Shown here in pieces: positions 20,317 to 29,400 of a stretch of 42,382 nucleotides of DNA (position 1 is its first letter; the number at the start of each line of letters is the position of its first letter). The translations under genes and the position numbers were made by a program. The stretch lies in contig JAFAHZ010000314.1 of the NCBI GenBank assembly GCA_019236975.1, positions 1 through 42,382 on the forward strand. Direction: 5' to 3'. The notes beneath the pieces are model-generated. The model worked only from the letters and a program-made list of their open reading frames with translations. It had not been told where the DNA came from and made no database searches. This stretch comes from Vulcanimicrobiota bacterium (GTDB lineage: Bacteria; Vulcanimicrobiota; Vulcanimicrobiia; Vulcanimicrobiales; Vulcanimicrobiaceae).

Positions 20317-22952
20317 TCGCCGAACGCCACGAGGGCGAGTTCGATAAATTCAACGCCAGCATCTCTGCGGCCGTCGAGGCGGTGCGCCAAACCTCCGAGA
20401 CGATTGCCGCGACGGCGCAAGAGCAGACGACGCTTATGGTCGCCCTTTCCGAAAGCGCCGGTATCCTTGCCAAACAATCGCACGAAACCGCCGAGCGCCT
20501 CGCAGCGGCACAATCGCAGGCGCGCGCGGCCGCCGAAGATCTCGGCAACTCGTTCGAGGTGGTCGAGACGCTGCTGACGTCGGTGCAGCAGCTCGCCGAA
20601 CTCTCGGCCGCAACCGCAGCCGCCATGGACGATTTCGGCCGGCTCATGAGCGAGGTCGGCCGCATGACGGACTTTGTCGAAGAGGTCTCGGACGAAACCC
20701 AGCTGCTCGCGCTGAATGCGGCGATTGAAGCGGCGCGAGCCGGGCAGCATGGATTGGGATTTGCGGTCGTAGCCGGTGAGGTCGGACGGCTCGCTAAGAC
20801 CACCAGCGAATCGACCTCGACGATCAAGCACCTCGTCGGCGACGTGCAGCGCGAAGCCGAAGCGACCATTGCCGCAGTGCGGGCCAACGCACAGCGGTCC
20901 GCCGAATCCGCGCCGCTGGCCGATGCGGCGCACTCCTCGCTCGGCGAAATCGCCGAACTCGCCGCCGATCTGTCGGTCGCAATCGATCGCGCCGTCGTGG
21001 CTGGTCGCGAGCACAGCACGCTAGCCGCACAGATGCGCCACGATACCGACGGACTCGCGAGCGCCGCCGCCCATCAGGGCCGGCAAGCGCTGGAATCGGC
21101 CTTTGCGACGCAGCGGTTGTCCTACTACGGCGCTGAGATTGCGTACATCTCGCGCGCGCGCAGCGTCGCTAAATCCGAGCGCACGTCGCTGCGCGTCGCG
21201 ACGCTATTGCCGCCGGGCTATCCACCGTCGCGCGCGTGGGAACACGTCAAAGAGCGCGCCGCCGAGCTCTCGGGGGGACGATTGCAGCTCGAGCTGGAGA
21301 TTCCGTTCGGCGGCGGGTCGGAGTTCGAGGCGCTGCTGCGCGTACGATCGGGCGAGCTGGACATGGTAAGCGTAACCACCTTCGTTGCCGGTGCGCTGCT
21401 GCCGTTAGCGCAGCTCTTCGATCTGCCGTTCGTCTTCAGCGACCTGCGCGAAGCGCACGCCGTGCTCGACGGCCCGCTCGGCAAACACGTGCTCGCGTCG
21501 TTCGGTTCGTTCGGCGTCACCGGTATGGCGTATTTCGAGAACGGAATGCGGCACTTTACGAACTCGCTGCGGCCGATCGCTCGCCCGCACGACATGAAGC
21601 GCATGCGCGTTCGCATTCAGGATTCGGTCGTGTATCTCGCGCTCATGCACGCCTTGGGCGCAAGTCCGAAAGTTATTCCGTTCCCGCAGCTGCGCCGAGC
21701 GTTGGCCGACCACGAAGTCGACGCGCAGGAAAATCCGCTGCCGAATATCCTCGGCGCGCGCCTGCACGAAGTGCAAAGCTACCTCACGCTCACCGCACAC
21801 GCATACAACACGCAAGTAGTGCTCGCCAACGTGGAACGGATGCACGCGCTCACCGACGACGATCGCGACGTGCTGCACGTCGCCTTCTCCGAGGCCACCG
21901 ACGTCCACCGCCGGCTCGCCGCCGAGGAGGAGCTGCACGCGATCGCCGAGTTGCGCAAACGGCTGCAGATCCACGAGCTCGAGCCCACCGAGCGCGAAGC
22001 GTTCGTCAGCGCCGCACGGTTCGTTTGGGAACGCATGGAGCCGCTCTTCCCCACCGACGTGTATCGCCTGCTCGTCGCGCGAAACCTCGGAGCCTGGCAC
22101 CCCAAGACGGCCATCGCCGATCGCGGCCATCAAAGCTTTACCTTGGACGATATCGTTACGTCGATCGACGACTCGGTTCGCTCGGTTCGCAGTACCGGCG
22201 ACGGAATCTCCGTACTGGCGCGTTCGCAGATTGCCGGCCTGGAGGCGCTCGCGCAGCACGCCGCGCGCCTTAGTGCCAGCAACCGTACGCTGGCGGGAGA
22301 GTTTTCACAGCTGCGCGACCGGTTCGCGGCGGTGGCGCCGCAAGTCGAAACGATGCGCGGGACGGTCGATCACCTCATCTCCACGATCGAGACGTTATCG
22401 TCTATGGCGCTTCAAAGCCGCAAAGCCCTCGATCAGTTCGCGAATTCGATGAAGCAGATCGTCGAGATCATCGCGCTCGTCCGATCGGTGTCCGACAAAA
22501 CGAACCTTTTGGCGCTCAATGCCGCGATTGAGGCGGCGCGCGCCGGCGACTTCGGTAAGGGTTTCAACGTCGTTGCCGGCGAGGTGCGCAATCTCGCCGA
22601 GAAAACCAAGGCCTCGACCAAAGAGATTCGGATGGTTCTTACCGATCTCGAACAGCGCGGGAAGGAAGCCGCCGTCGCGATCGGATCGGGCGTTTCCAAA
22701 GCCGAGCATAGTTCCCGCCAAGCGCGCGCCGCTCAGGAGGCGTTCGGGCGCATCGAAACGTTCGCATTTTCCGCTTCGCGCACGCTGGGCGACGCGCACG
22801 AAGCCGCCGAGGCCGAATCGCAGCGCTCGCACGCCATGTCGGGAGACTATTCGCAGATGGCGACGCTCGTCGACAACTACGCTAACGACAGTACGCGCGC
22901 GCTCGGCGTTACGGTGGAGCTGGAACACCAGCGCAAAGCGCTCTTCGCCTAG
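20313..22952 (+). CDS. MCP-DctP-MCP fusion: chemoreceptor with internal TRAP solute-binding domain, 879 aa
   Basis: ATG 20313 overlaps the preceding stop (ATGA). Residues about 15-250 form a long helical methyl-accepting signalling module with the hairpin-tip sequence [20 protein letters not shown] (about 125-144). Residues about 292-585 are a TRAP-transporter DctP domain: [62 protein letters not shown] (likely ligand-binding Arg near 434), [20 protein letters not shown] and DAQENP. Residues about 610-879 form a second signalling module with tip [21 protein letters not shown] see no TM helix or signal peptide, so it is probably cytosolic. DctP domains normally work in the periplasm. Expected role: sensing an organic acid and signalling to CheA; untested. 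Confidence 0.88.
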   Translation: MIAERHEGEFDKFNASISAAVEAVRQTSETIAATAQEQTTLMVALSESAGILAKQSHETAERLAAAQSQARAAAEDLGNSFEVVETLLTSVQQLAELSAATAAAMDDFGRLMSEVGRMTDFVEEVSDETQLLALNAAIEAARAGQHGLGFAVVAGEVGRLAKTTSESTSTIKHLVGDVQREAEATIAAVRANAQRSAESAPLADAAHSSLGEIAELAADLSVAIDRAVVAGREHSTLAAQMRHDTDGLASAAAHQGRQALESAFATQRLSYYGAEIAYISRARSVAKSERTSLRVATLLPPGYPPSRAWEHVKERAAELSGGRLQLELEIPFGGGSEFEALLRVRSGELDMVSVTTFVAGALLPLAQLFDLPFVFSDLREAHAVLDGPLGKHVLASFGSFGVTGMAYFENGMRHFTNSLRPIARPHDMKRMRVRIQDSVVYLALMHALGASPKVIPFPQLRRALADHEVDAQENPLPNILGARLHEVQSYLTLTAHAYNTQVVLANVERMHALTDDDRDVLHVAFSEATDVHRRLAAEEELHAIAELRKRLQIHELEPTEREAFVSAARFVWERMEPLFPTDVYRLLVARNLGAWHPKTAIADRGHQSFTLDDIVTSIDDSVRSVRSTGDGISVLARSQIAGLEALAQHAARLSASNRTLAGEFSQLRDRFAAVAPQVETMRGTVDHLISTIETLSSMALQSRKALDQFANSMKQIVEIIALVRSVSDKTNLLALNAAIEAARAGDFGKGFNVVAGEVRNLAEKTKASTKEIRMVLTDLEQRGKEAAVAIGSGVSKAEHSSRQARAAQEAFGRIETFAFSASRTLGDAHEAAEAESQRSHAMSGDYSQMATLVDNYANDSTRALGVTVELEHQRKALFA

Positions 22953-23368
22953 CGCGAGTCGACCGTGATGTTCTTCCAGAGCTCGGCCGCGCGAGCGACG
23001 AACTCCTCACGCTCCACCCCGAGGCGGCGCTCGGTTTCGGGCATGGTTGGCGGAAGGACCGCCAGCAGCACGTCGCGATCGTGCGATTCGCCGAGCGCAT
23101 CCTGAATGGCGGCGAGTTTTTGGGCGAGCAGCTCCAGTTCCCGGTAGCGATGCGAAAATCGTTCGAGCGCGTAACGCAGCCGCTTGCACGCGATGCGAAA
23201 ATCGTGCAATGCCTGCGGCTCTCGCGATTCGAGCGCGACGGCGAGCGCCAGCACTTCCTCGTGCCGTACCCGCAGCACGCGTTCGACGACGTCCGCGACT
23301 TTGCGCGCACCGCGCAGATCGATCCGCCGCGGTTTCACGAAAACTTCGTCCTGCGCAGCCGTTTGCAC
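22949..23368 (-). CDS. CHAD domain, C-terminal half (frameshifted gene), 139 aa
   Basis: This frame holds the second half of a CHAD domain: [60 protein letters not shown], with the His and Arg/Lys set that binds polyphosphate in known CHAD proteins. Its GTG at 23368 overlaps the first half by 34 bases in another frame. Reading across the TTTT at 23340-23343 by one extra base would join the two halves. It ends with CTAG shared with the chemoreceptor stop. Either a broken gene or two coupled pieces. Confidence 0.7.
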   Translation of the reverse strand: MQTAAQDEVFVKPRRIDLRGARKVADVVERVLRVRHEEVLALAVALESREPQALHDFRIACKRLRYALERFSHRYRELELLAQKLAAIQDALGESHDRDVLLAVLPPTMPETERRLGVEREEFVARAAELWKNITVDSR

Positions 23369-23700
23369 GCCGTCGTCGTGGCGCGCTGTTTACGTTCGCG
23401 CAGTTGATCGAGCAGCGCGCGCGCCTCGACGTGCTCGCTTTCGTCCAGGGTTCGTTCCAGCAGCGCCAGCAAAACGGCGGCGTCGCGCGCGGCATCCGTA
23501 AAGGCAGCGGCGCGCTTGACTTGGCGGAGAAGCTTTTTTTGCCCGGCGAGATCGCGGACGTCTTCCAAGAACGAGCGCAGCCGGCGGCCCGTCGTGCGGA
23601 CGTCGTGCAGACACTCTTCCTCCGGATTCTTCAAAAAGCGGCGGCGGGCGCGCTCCAATCGGCGCCGCTCGGCGTCAATCGTTTTTGCCAGCCACTTCAT
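23335..23700 (-). CDS. CHAD domain, N-terminal half (frameshifted gene), 121 aa
   Basis: From ATG 23700 the protein MKWLAKTIDAERRRLERARR contains the first CHAD half: CLHDVRTTGRRLRSFLEDVR, LAGQKKLLRQVKRAA, TDAARDAAVLLALLERTL. It stops (KFS, TGA) just after a TTTT run, where the expected sequence continues in the -1 frame as FVKPRRID. A full CHAD is about 250-290 residues; 121 + 139 with little overlap fits one gene split by an indel. It is divergent from the GerMN gene, with only 4 bases between the two ATGs. Confidence 0.7.
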   Translation of the reverse strand: MKWLAKTIDAERRRLERARRRFLKNPEEECLHDVRTTGRRLRSFLEDVRDLAGQKKLLRQVKRAAAFTDAARDAAVLLALLERTLDESEHVEARALLDQLRERKQRATTTACKRLRRTKFS

Positions 23701-23704
23701 ACGA

Positions 23705-24265
23705 ATGAATCGTCCCCGTGCTGGGAGAATCCCTTGGGACAACGTGAGGTCGTTGAGGTTACCCCTGCTCTTACTCGTGTTGGCCCTCGTGGCGGCCGGC
23801 ACGTGGTACCTCCTCTCTCATCGACCGGGGACCGCGGGGGGAGCACTGACGGTCTACTACACCAAACTCGACGGCACGACGCTCGGTACGCTGAGCGTCT
23901 CTTTACGTCCGCAACAGCCGGGCGAGAGCGACGCCGAGCATCTGCATAACGTCGCGCTGTACGCCGCCGTCGAGGCGGTTGCCGGCCCACCGAGCGAGAT
24001 CCAGGCGATTCGATTCCCGGTGGGAACTCGCGTCCTAGACGCCCGCGTTAACGGATCGACGGCAACGGTCGATTTATCTAAGGAAGTAGCGCAGCAGCCC
24101 GGAGGCGCGTTCGCCGAGACCGGCGAGTTCAAGGCATTGGTTTATACGTTGACGGGCGTGCGCGGAATCGATGGCGTGCAGATAAAGATCGACGGCCACG
24201 TCGTGCCGACGCTACCGGGGGGGCATGTTGAACTTGATACGCCGCTTCACCGCTCAGATTTTTAA
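23705..24265 (+). CDS. GerMN-domain membrane-anchored protein, 186 aa
   Basis: One TM segment (LPLLLLVLALVAAGTWYLL, about 18-37) leads to a GerMN domain: LTVYYTKLDGTTLGTLSVSL, HNVALYAAVEAVAG, IQAIRFPVGTRVLDARVNGS, TATVDLSKEVAQQPGG, FKALVYTLTGVRGIDGVQIK and a final DGHVVPTLPGG. GerMN domains occur in GerM and LpqB and bind cell-wall or membrane partners; no spore link is implied. ATG 23705 is used; GTG 23744 would leave more room for a divergent promoter. The 3' end overlaps the amidase gene by 41 bases. Confidence 0.85.
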   Translation: MNRPRAGRIPWDNVRSLRLPLLLLVLALVAAGTWYLLSHRPGTAGGALTVYYTKLDGTTLGTLSVSLRPQQPGESDAEHLHNVALYAAVEAVAGPPSEIQAIRFPVGTRVLDARVNGSTATVDLSKEVAQQPGGAFAETGEFKALVYTLTGVRGIDGVQIKIDGHVVPTLPGGHVELDTPLHRSDF

Positions 24266-26198
24266 AATACTCGTGTACCAACATACGCTTCGTCCCTCGG
24301 CGCCTCGGCCTAATCGATATCTAGCCGTTTTTGGGTTGTGCTTGGCGTTGAGCGCGGCGCCGGCATGGGCCGACGCCACGATTACGGCGACGTACGGCTC
24401 GCAGACCATTCGATTCACCCACGTCGCGTCGCAAAACGGCTCCGAAGCGATCGGCACCCAGGATCCTGGATTCGCGGCGCTTTTGCGCGCGACGGGCGCC
24501 GTGCTGACGTGGAAACCGGGCGAACGTTACGTGATGATCACGACCGCAGTTCCGGTCGTCGTCAGCTTCTCCGTCGGGGACCGCCGCTACGACGTCGGTC
24601 CGATCTCCTTGCAAGCGGCGTTCGCTCCGTACCAGAGCGGCTCCGAAGTCTATCTGCCGTTCGACGAAGTACTGCGGGCGCTCGATCTAGATTTGCGCCA
24701 AGACGGTACGGCTTTGTACCTTCAGCCGCAGCTCGCGTCGCTCGACGTTTCGACGCAAGGCGGTCGCGCAACCATCGTCGCGCACGGCGGCGCTCCGCTG
24801 CGGCCTCGCGTCGTGAGCCAAAACGGTGCGGCCGTCGTCTACGAGTTCGACGGCGTGGGGACCACCTTGACCGGCACGCGCGCAGTGAATGCCGCCGGCA
24901 TTCGGACGCTCCAGATCGCGCAGACCGGCAGCGTTCGGGATCCCAAGACCTTGGTGACGGTGACGCTCTCACCGGGAGCGTCGGTGCAACCGCCGCACAG
25001 CAACGACGACCGCGACGTCGTCCTCGCTTTCGGCGGCACGGAACAGCCGCAGCAAACGCAAAGCGTGCAGCAGCCCGCACCGAACGCGCCTCAAGATTCC
25101 AATGCGGCGCCGGCCGCCGCGGCTCCAGCCGGGCCGGCCATCGTCACCGGCGTGACCGTCCAGCAAACCGCCGACGGGTACACGGTGTCAATTGCGGTCA
25201 GCGGAAACGCTGCCTTCGAGTGGCATCGATTGCGCGATCCCGACAACCGGTTCTGGGTCGACATCTCGGGCGCGCAGCTGCAGGGGCCGCCCATCGAGCA
25301 AGACGAGCCCGACCCGCTCGTGTCGCTGCGCGTCCGTCAGAACGATCCGCAGACCGTGCGCGTCGCGATTTCGCTGCTGGGGCCGAAGGCGCTCGGTCTT
25401 TCGCCGTCGGCAACGGGATTGAACGTCGAAGTTTCGCGTCAAGACGCGTCCGACGTCGCTCGCAGCGGCAGCGGCAGCATCGGCAGCGTGATCTCGTCCA
25501 ACGAACAGCAGGAAGCGCTGGTTACCCCGGCGCCGATCGACGAGAACGACGCCGGCGACGGAAATGACACGACTTGGAAGTTCGGACCGCGCGACGGCAG
25601 TGATTACGTACCGTCGAATCCGCGTCTGATCGTCATCGATCCCGGGCACGGCGGAAGCGATCCCGGTTCTCAGCACGGTGCGTTACGCGAAGCAGACCTC
25701 ACGCTCGACATGGCCAATCGCTTACGCGATCTGCTCACCGCGCGCGGCTGGCAAGTACGCATGACCCGCGACACCGACGTCGACGTCTACGGAGCCGACG
25801 CATCGGCCAAACAGGAGTTGCAAGCGCGCGACGATGTAGCCAATAACGCGGGGGCGCGCATGTTCGTCAGCCTACACGCCAACGCGTTTATCAACTCGGG
25901 CCCCTACGGAACGACCTGCTACATCTCGAAGCAAAGCGACTGGGCGCTCGCGCGGATCGTCAACCGGCATCTCGCCTCGGATGGGACGAAGAACGACGGC
26001 ATCGTCAAGAGTCACCTTTACGTGACGCTGCACGCGCACATGCCGGCCGTGCTGATCGAAACGGCGTTTCTGACGAATCCCGACGATTACGCGTTGCTGT
26101 CGTCCTCGGCGTGGCGTCAGAAGGTAGCGCAAGAGATTGCCGACGGCATCGGCGAATACGCGCAAGCGTATCCGGTTTCGAATCAACCGGCGCTCTAG
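24225..26198 (+). CDS. N-acetylmuramoyl-L-alanine amidase with AMIN domain, 657 aa
   Basis: Start ATG 24225 overlaps the GerMN gene; GTG 24273 is an alternative nearer the signal peptide (YLAVFGLCLALSAAPAWA). Residues about 50-170 resemble a copper-amine-oxidase-N-like domain (WKPGERYVMITT, YLPFDEVLRAL). About 300-405 is an AMIN domain (VTGVTVQQTADGYTVSIAVS), after a Gln/Ala/Pro linker. About 455-645 is amidase_3: VIDPGHGGSDPG, the Glu in READLTLDM, SLHANA, and LIETAFLTNPDD, the zinc and catalytic residues. It cuts stem peptides from peptidoglycan in the periplasm, in wall turnover or cell separation. Confidence 0.93.
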   Translation: MLNLIRRFTAQIFKILVYQHTLRPSAPRPNRYLAVFGLCLALSAAPAWADATITATYGSQTIRFTHVASQNGSEAIGTQDPGFAALLRATGAVLTWKPGERYVMITTAVPVVVSFSVGDRRYDVGPISLQAAFAPYQSGSEVYLPFDEVLRALDLDLRQDGTALYLQPQLASLDVSTQGGRATIVAHGGAPLRPRVVSQNGAAVVYEFDGVGTTLTGTRAVNAAGIRTLQIAQTGSVRDPKTLVTVTLSPGASVQPPHSNDDRDVVLAFGGTEQPQQTQSVQQPAPNAPQDSNAAPAAAAPAGPAIVTGVTVQQTADGYTVSIAVSGNAAFEWHRLRDPDNRFWVDISGAQLQGPPIEQDEPDPLVSLRVRQNDPQTVRVAISLLGPKALGLSPSATGLNVEVSRQDASDVARSGSGSIGSVISSNEQQEALVTPAPIDENDAGDGNDTTWKFGPRDGSDYVPSNPRLIVIDPGHGGSDPGSQHGALREADLTLDMANRLRDLLTARGWQVRMTRDTDVDVYGADASAKQELQARDDVANNAGARMFVSLHANAFINSGPYGTTCYISKQSDWALARIVNRHLASDGTKNDGIVKSHLYVTLHAHMPAVLIETAFLTNPDDYALLSSSAWRQKVAQEIADGIGEYAQAYPVSNQPAL

Positions 26199-26213
26199 CG
26201 AGGTTTTCCCTCT

Positions 26214-27020
26214 TTGATCGGTCTCTTCGACTCCGGGCTCGGCGGTCTCACCGTCGTTCGGCGCCTGCGCGAGCGGCTTCCGGACGCGGATCTGCTGTTC
26301 TTCGCAGATCAAGCCAACGTTCCGTACGGCGATCGTGATCCGGAAGAACTTTATCGGTTGTTGTCGGCTAATCTCGCGTGGCTCGACGCCCAAGGCGTTG
26401 CGGCTATTGCCATTGCATGCAACACGTCCTGCGCGATCGCCGAACGATACGGCTGGCCGTCGACGCGCGCGCACGTCCTCGACTTGATCGACTCCGCAGC
26501 GACGATCGTACAGCGCGCCCGCCACCGGCGGATCGGCGTGATCGCTACGGCCGCTACCGTCGCTGCGGGATCGTACGGGCGCACGTTGCGCTCGGCGGTC
26601 GCGGGTGCCGAGGTGTGGGAAATTGCCGCGCCGGCACTGGTGCCGCTGGTCGAGAGCGGCGACGTCGCATCGGCGCGCGCGCGAGACGCGGTTGCCGCAG
26701 CGTGCGCGGAGCTGCCGCGCGATCTCGATGCGGTCATCTACGGCTGCACGCACTATCCGCTGCTCGAAGCGCACTTTCGCGAAGCGCTGCCGCGCGAGGT
26801 CGCGTTGATCGATCCGGCGGTCATGCACGCCGAGCGCGCCGCGTCGCTGCACGACGACGGAGAGCGCAAAGAATCGGGCGTGACGCGCTACGTCACCAGC
26901 GGCGACCTCGAGCGTTTCCGAAGCAACGTCGAGCGAATCATGGGCGAACTCCGGCCCCGCGCGGAGCGCATCGCGCCGCTAGAGCCGACGGTCGTGTTTC
27001 CGGAAACGATCGAAGGTTAA
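26214..27020 (+). CDS. murI: Glutamate racemase, 268 aa
   Basis: TTG start at 26214 with GAGG about 10 bases upstream; the protein opens (M)IGLFDSGLGGLTVVRRL. The two catalytic cysteines are Cys69 (IAIACNTSC) and Cys178 (IYGCTHYPLLE). ADQANVPYGDR is also typical. It interconverts L- and D-glutamate for peptidoglycan precursors. It follows the amidase by 15 bases and completes a wall-related operon (GerMN, amidase, MurI). It converges with the transglutaminase-fold gene, 3 bases apart. Confidence 0.95.
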   Translation: MIGLFDSGLGGLTVVRRLRERLPDADLLFFADQANVPYGDRDPEELYRLLSANLAWLDAQGVAAIAIACNTSCAIAERYGWPSTRAHVLDLIDSAATIVQRARHRRIGVIATAATVAAGSYGRTLRSAVAGAEVWEIAAPALVPLVESGDVASARARDAVAAACAELPRDLDAVIYGCTHYPLLEAHFREALPREVALIDPAVMHAERAASLHDDGERKESGVTRYVTSGDLERFRSNVERIMGELRPRAERIAPLEPTVVFPETIEG

Positions 27021-27023
27021 CGG

Positions 27024-29390
27024 CTACCCCGGCCCGTGACCGTCATCCGGTGACGGGTCGCCGCCTCCGCCTTCACCGCCTTCACCGCCGCCGGGATTCA
27101 GACCGCCGCAGCCTTGACCGACTGCCTTGACTGCGAGAAAAACTCCTACCACTGCGGCAGTCGCTTTGACTTCGGCACCGGCCACACTCGCCGCAATCGG
27201 TATACCCGATACCGTTAACTTGCAGATCTCTTCGTCGCACGCCGGTCCGGGGTGTTCGCACTCTTTGTCCGCTTCGTGAATCTCGTAGACGTCGTACGCC
27301 TGCTGGAGCCTCGTGAGCATCGTGCCTTCCTCTTCCATTTCGGGCCCCCAACCGCCGGGCAGCCGTCCTACGACGCTCGCAGATGACGGATCGATATCCC
27401 ACCACTGCGGTTGTCCGCCGGACGCTTGCAGCGCGACGTTTGCGCCGTCGAGACTATCGGGCACGTTTTTCGCAACCGCGTACGTCGCACTCTTCTTGTT
27501 CGCAAGCCACGCCGTCATCGCTCCGGCACCGTTAGCGCCCAAGAGGTCGCGCTCGATCCAGGTGTCGCCCCAACCGCGCGCGAGATTTGCCGCTGCGAGA
27601 GCCGGCTGCGGAGAGACGGCGTTCATTCCGTTGTCGGCAATATCGAAAACGGTACGGTACGTCGCCTGCGAGCCGTTCGTTCCGGCAACGGTCGTATGGA
27701 CCATGACGACGTCGGGCCGGTCGCGGAACAGCCGCAGACTATTGCGATCGCCGAGGGCGGCCGCAAGCGCGTCGTCGCGCGAGTAAAAGGCCGCGAGCAA
27801 GCTAGGGTAGAGCCCTTGATTCGGCTTCTTACCGCCGGCCGCTTGTGCCGCGGCGTTTTCGGTGAGAATCCGCGCGTCGCGAGCCGTTTCGTACAAGAAG
27901 AACATCGGGGCCGATCCGGGCGCCAAGACGATCGTATGAATGCCGCTGATCGTTTGCGCCCCGGTCCCGGCTGCGGACCGGTCGAAGATCGTTCGGCGAA
28001 TCGTCGACGTTGCACCGGCGCCGGTCGCTCGATCCACCTGCAGCACGAGAGAGTCGGGCAGTTGCGACGCCGCGATCGTCTTGCCCGTCTTCACGCTCGA
28101 TCCGAGCACGATCGCCGTTTCGAGCACCTGCGGATTTCCATCTTGAGGAGTGACGCCGGCGATGAGCGGCGAGTACGCAAGATCCGGAATCGCCCCGATT
28201 CCTTCGGCCAAAATCGTTTGCGCGCCGCCGCTGGTGGCGATCAGGCGGATGCGCGCGTGCATCGTATCGTCGTTCGGAAAGGTCGGACTCTCTTTGAACG
28301 CAGCGTCCGCCGTACCGAGATGTTGGCCTTCGTGCATCGACGGCAGCGCCGGATCGAGATCCATCTGTTTGCCGTTGGCATAGACGCGAATCCAGTAGTG
28401 CTGCGCCGGTACGCGCGACGCATCGATTCCACCGGCTCCCACCGGCGCGTTAGCGGCTTGCAGCTTCGGCGTCGCCCACGAGGCAAATGCCGCGCCGGCG
28501 ACGGCGCGGGCGTTGGTGTACGCGGCCGCGTCGGCGTCCGTTTGGGGAACGATCAGTCTAGGCGCCGAAGCGGCAGCGGCGGCCACCTGCGCGCGCTCGC
28601 CGTCTGAAAGCGTCCCGCGATCGAAGCGCGCGGCGATGCCTTTCTTGGCAAGCAGCCACGACAGCAGCCGCGCTTTGTCTGCGGAGTTACCGGCGCGTCC
28701 CAACCACGTGCCGATAGCTCCCCGCATCGAACCAGCGTACACGTCGGTGCCGACGTTATCGCGCACGAAGCGATACACGGCAACGGGATCGTTCGGGAGC
28801 GTGTCCGCTAACCGGTCGAGATTGTATTCGCTCGTCGGAATGGCGTCCTCGAGCTTGCGCGCGTTGGCGATCTTGGGGTCCGGCGTTGCGGGCGCCGTCG
28901 TTCCAAATTGAGCGCCCACGAGACTTCCGGCGGCGACCGTCTTAGCGGCATAGCCTTCTTCGACGATGCCGTCATCGACTTGGTCCGACCCGAGCACGCT
29001 TGTCGGAACGACCGTTTCGTTCGCTCCGCGTATCGACGGATCTGAAGGCGCGGGCTGCCACGCATCGCCGGCGATGGGGGCGTTCGCCGAAGGTCCCGGC
29101 GGAGACCCGGCAACGGTCGTCATCGCCTGTTGCGATGCTACGAAGTTGGGCAGCACGTGCGACGCCGTCAACGCCGCGCTCGCGGCGAAGGCGCCGATCA
29201 CCCATACGGCATTGAGGACGAGCGCAGCGGTGGGACGCCTCCACAGAAAAACGATGGTCGCAATCGCGAGCACTGCGGCAGCGAGCGTGCACTCGAGCAC
29301 GGTCGAGCCGGCGTGGACGTTTGCGACGACGAGATAGATTGCACCGCCTGCAAGCACGAGTGCGAGAACCCGGGCGATCCAACGATTCAT
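27024..29390 (-). CDS. Membrane-anchored transglutaminase-fold protein without catalytic Cys (copy 2), 788 aa
   Basis: ATG 29390 opens three N-terminal TM helices (about 5-75). The transglutaminase-like core spans about 200-350: YRFVRDNVGTDVYAGSMRGA, then RAGNSADKARLLSWLLAKKG, where the active-site Cys would stand but Asn/Ser is found, then His331 in QHYWIRVYANG and Asp346 in DLDPA. The long remainder is a large periplasmic domain (VMVHTTVAGTNGSQATYRTV), then a late hydrophobic segment (VVGVFLAVKAVG) and a Gly-rich acidic tail. It is a paralogue of the next upstream gene, 10 bases away. Probably a binding rather than a cross-linking protein. Confidence 0.78.
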   Translation of the reverse strand: MNRWIARVLALVLAGGAIYLVVANVHAGSTVLECTLAAAVLAIATIVFLWRRPTAALVLNAVWVIGAFAASAALTASHVLPNFVASQQAMTTVAGSPPGPSANAPIAGDAWQPAPSDPSIRGANETVVPTSVLGSDQVDDGIVEEGYAAKTVAAGSLVGAQFGTTAPATPDPKIANARKLEDAIPTSEYNLDRLADTLPNDPVAVYRFVRDNVGTDVYAGSMRGAIGTWLGRAGNSADKARLLSWLLAKKGIAARFDRGTLSDGERAQVAAAAASAPRLIVPQTDADAAAYTNARAVAGAAFASWATPKLQAANAPVGAGGIDASRVPAQHYWIRVYANGKQMDLDPALPSMHEGQHLGTADAAFKESPTFPNDDTMHARIRLIATSGGAQTILAEGIGAIPDLAYSPLIAGVTPQDGNPQVLETAIVLGSSVKTGKTIAASQLPDSLVLQVDRATGAGATSTIRRTIFDRSAAGTGAQTISGIHTIVLAPGSAPMFFLYETARDARILTENAAAQAAGGKKPNQGLYPSLLAAFYSRDDALAAALGDRNSLRLFRDRPDVVMVHTTVAGTNGSQATYRTVFDIADNGMNAVSPQPALAAANLARGWGDTWIERDLLGANGAGAMTAWLANKKSATYAVAKNVPDSLDGANVALQASGGQPQWWDIDPSSASVVGRLPGGWGPEMEEEGTMLTRLQQAYDVYEIHEADKECEHPGPACDEEICKLTVSGIPIAASVAGAEVKATAAVVGVFLAVKAVGQGCGGLNPGGGEGGEGGGGDPSPDDGHGPG

Positions 29391-29400
29391 CGCGACGCTC

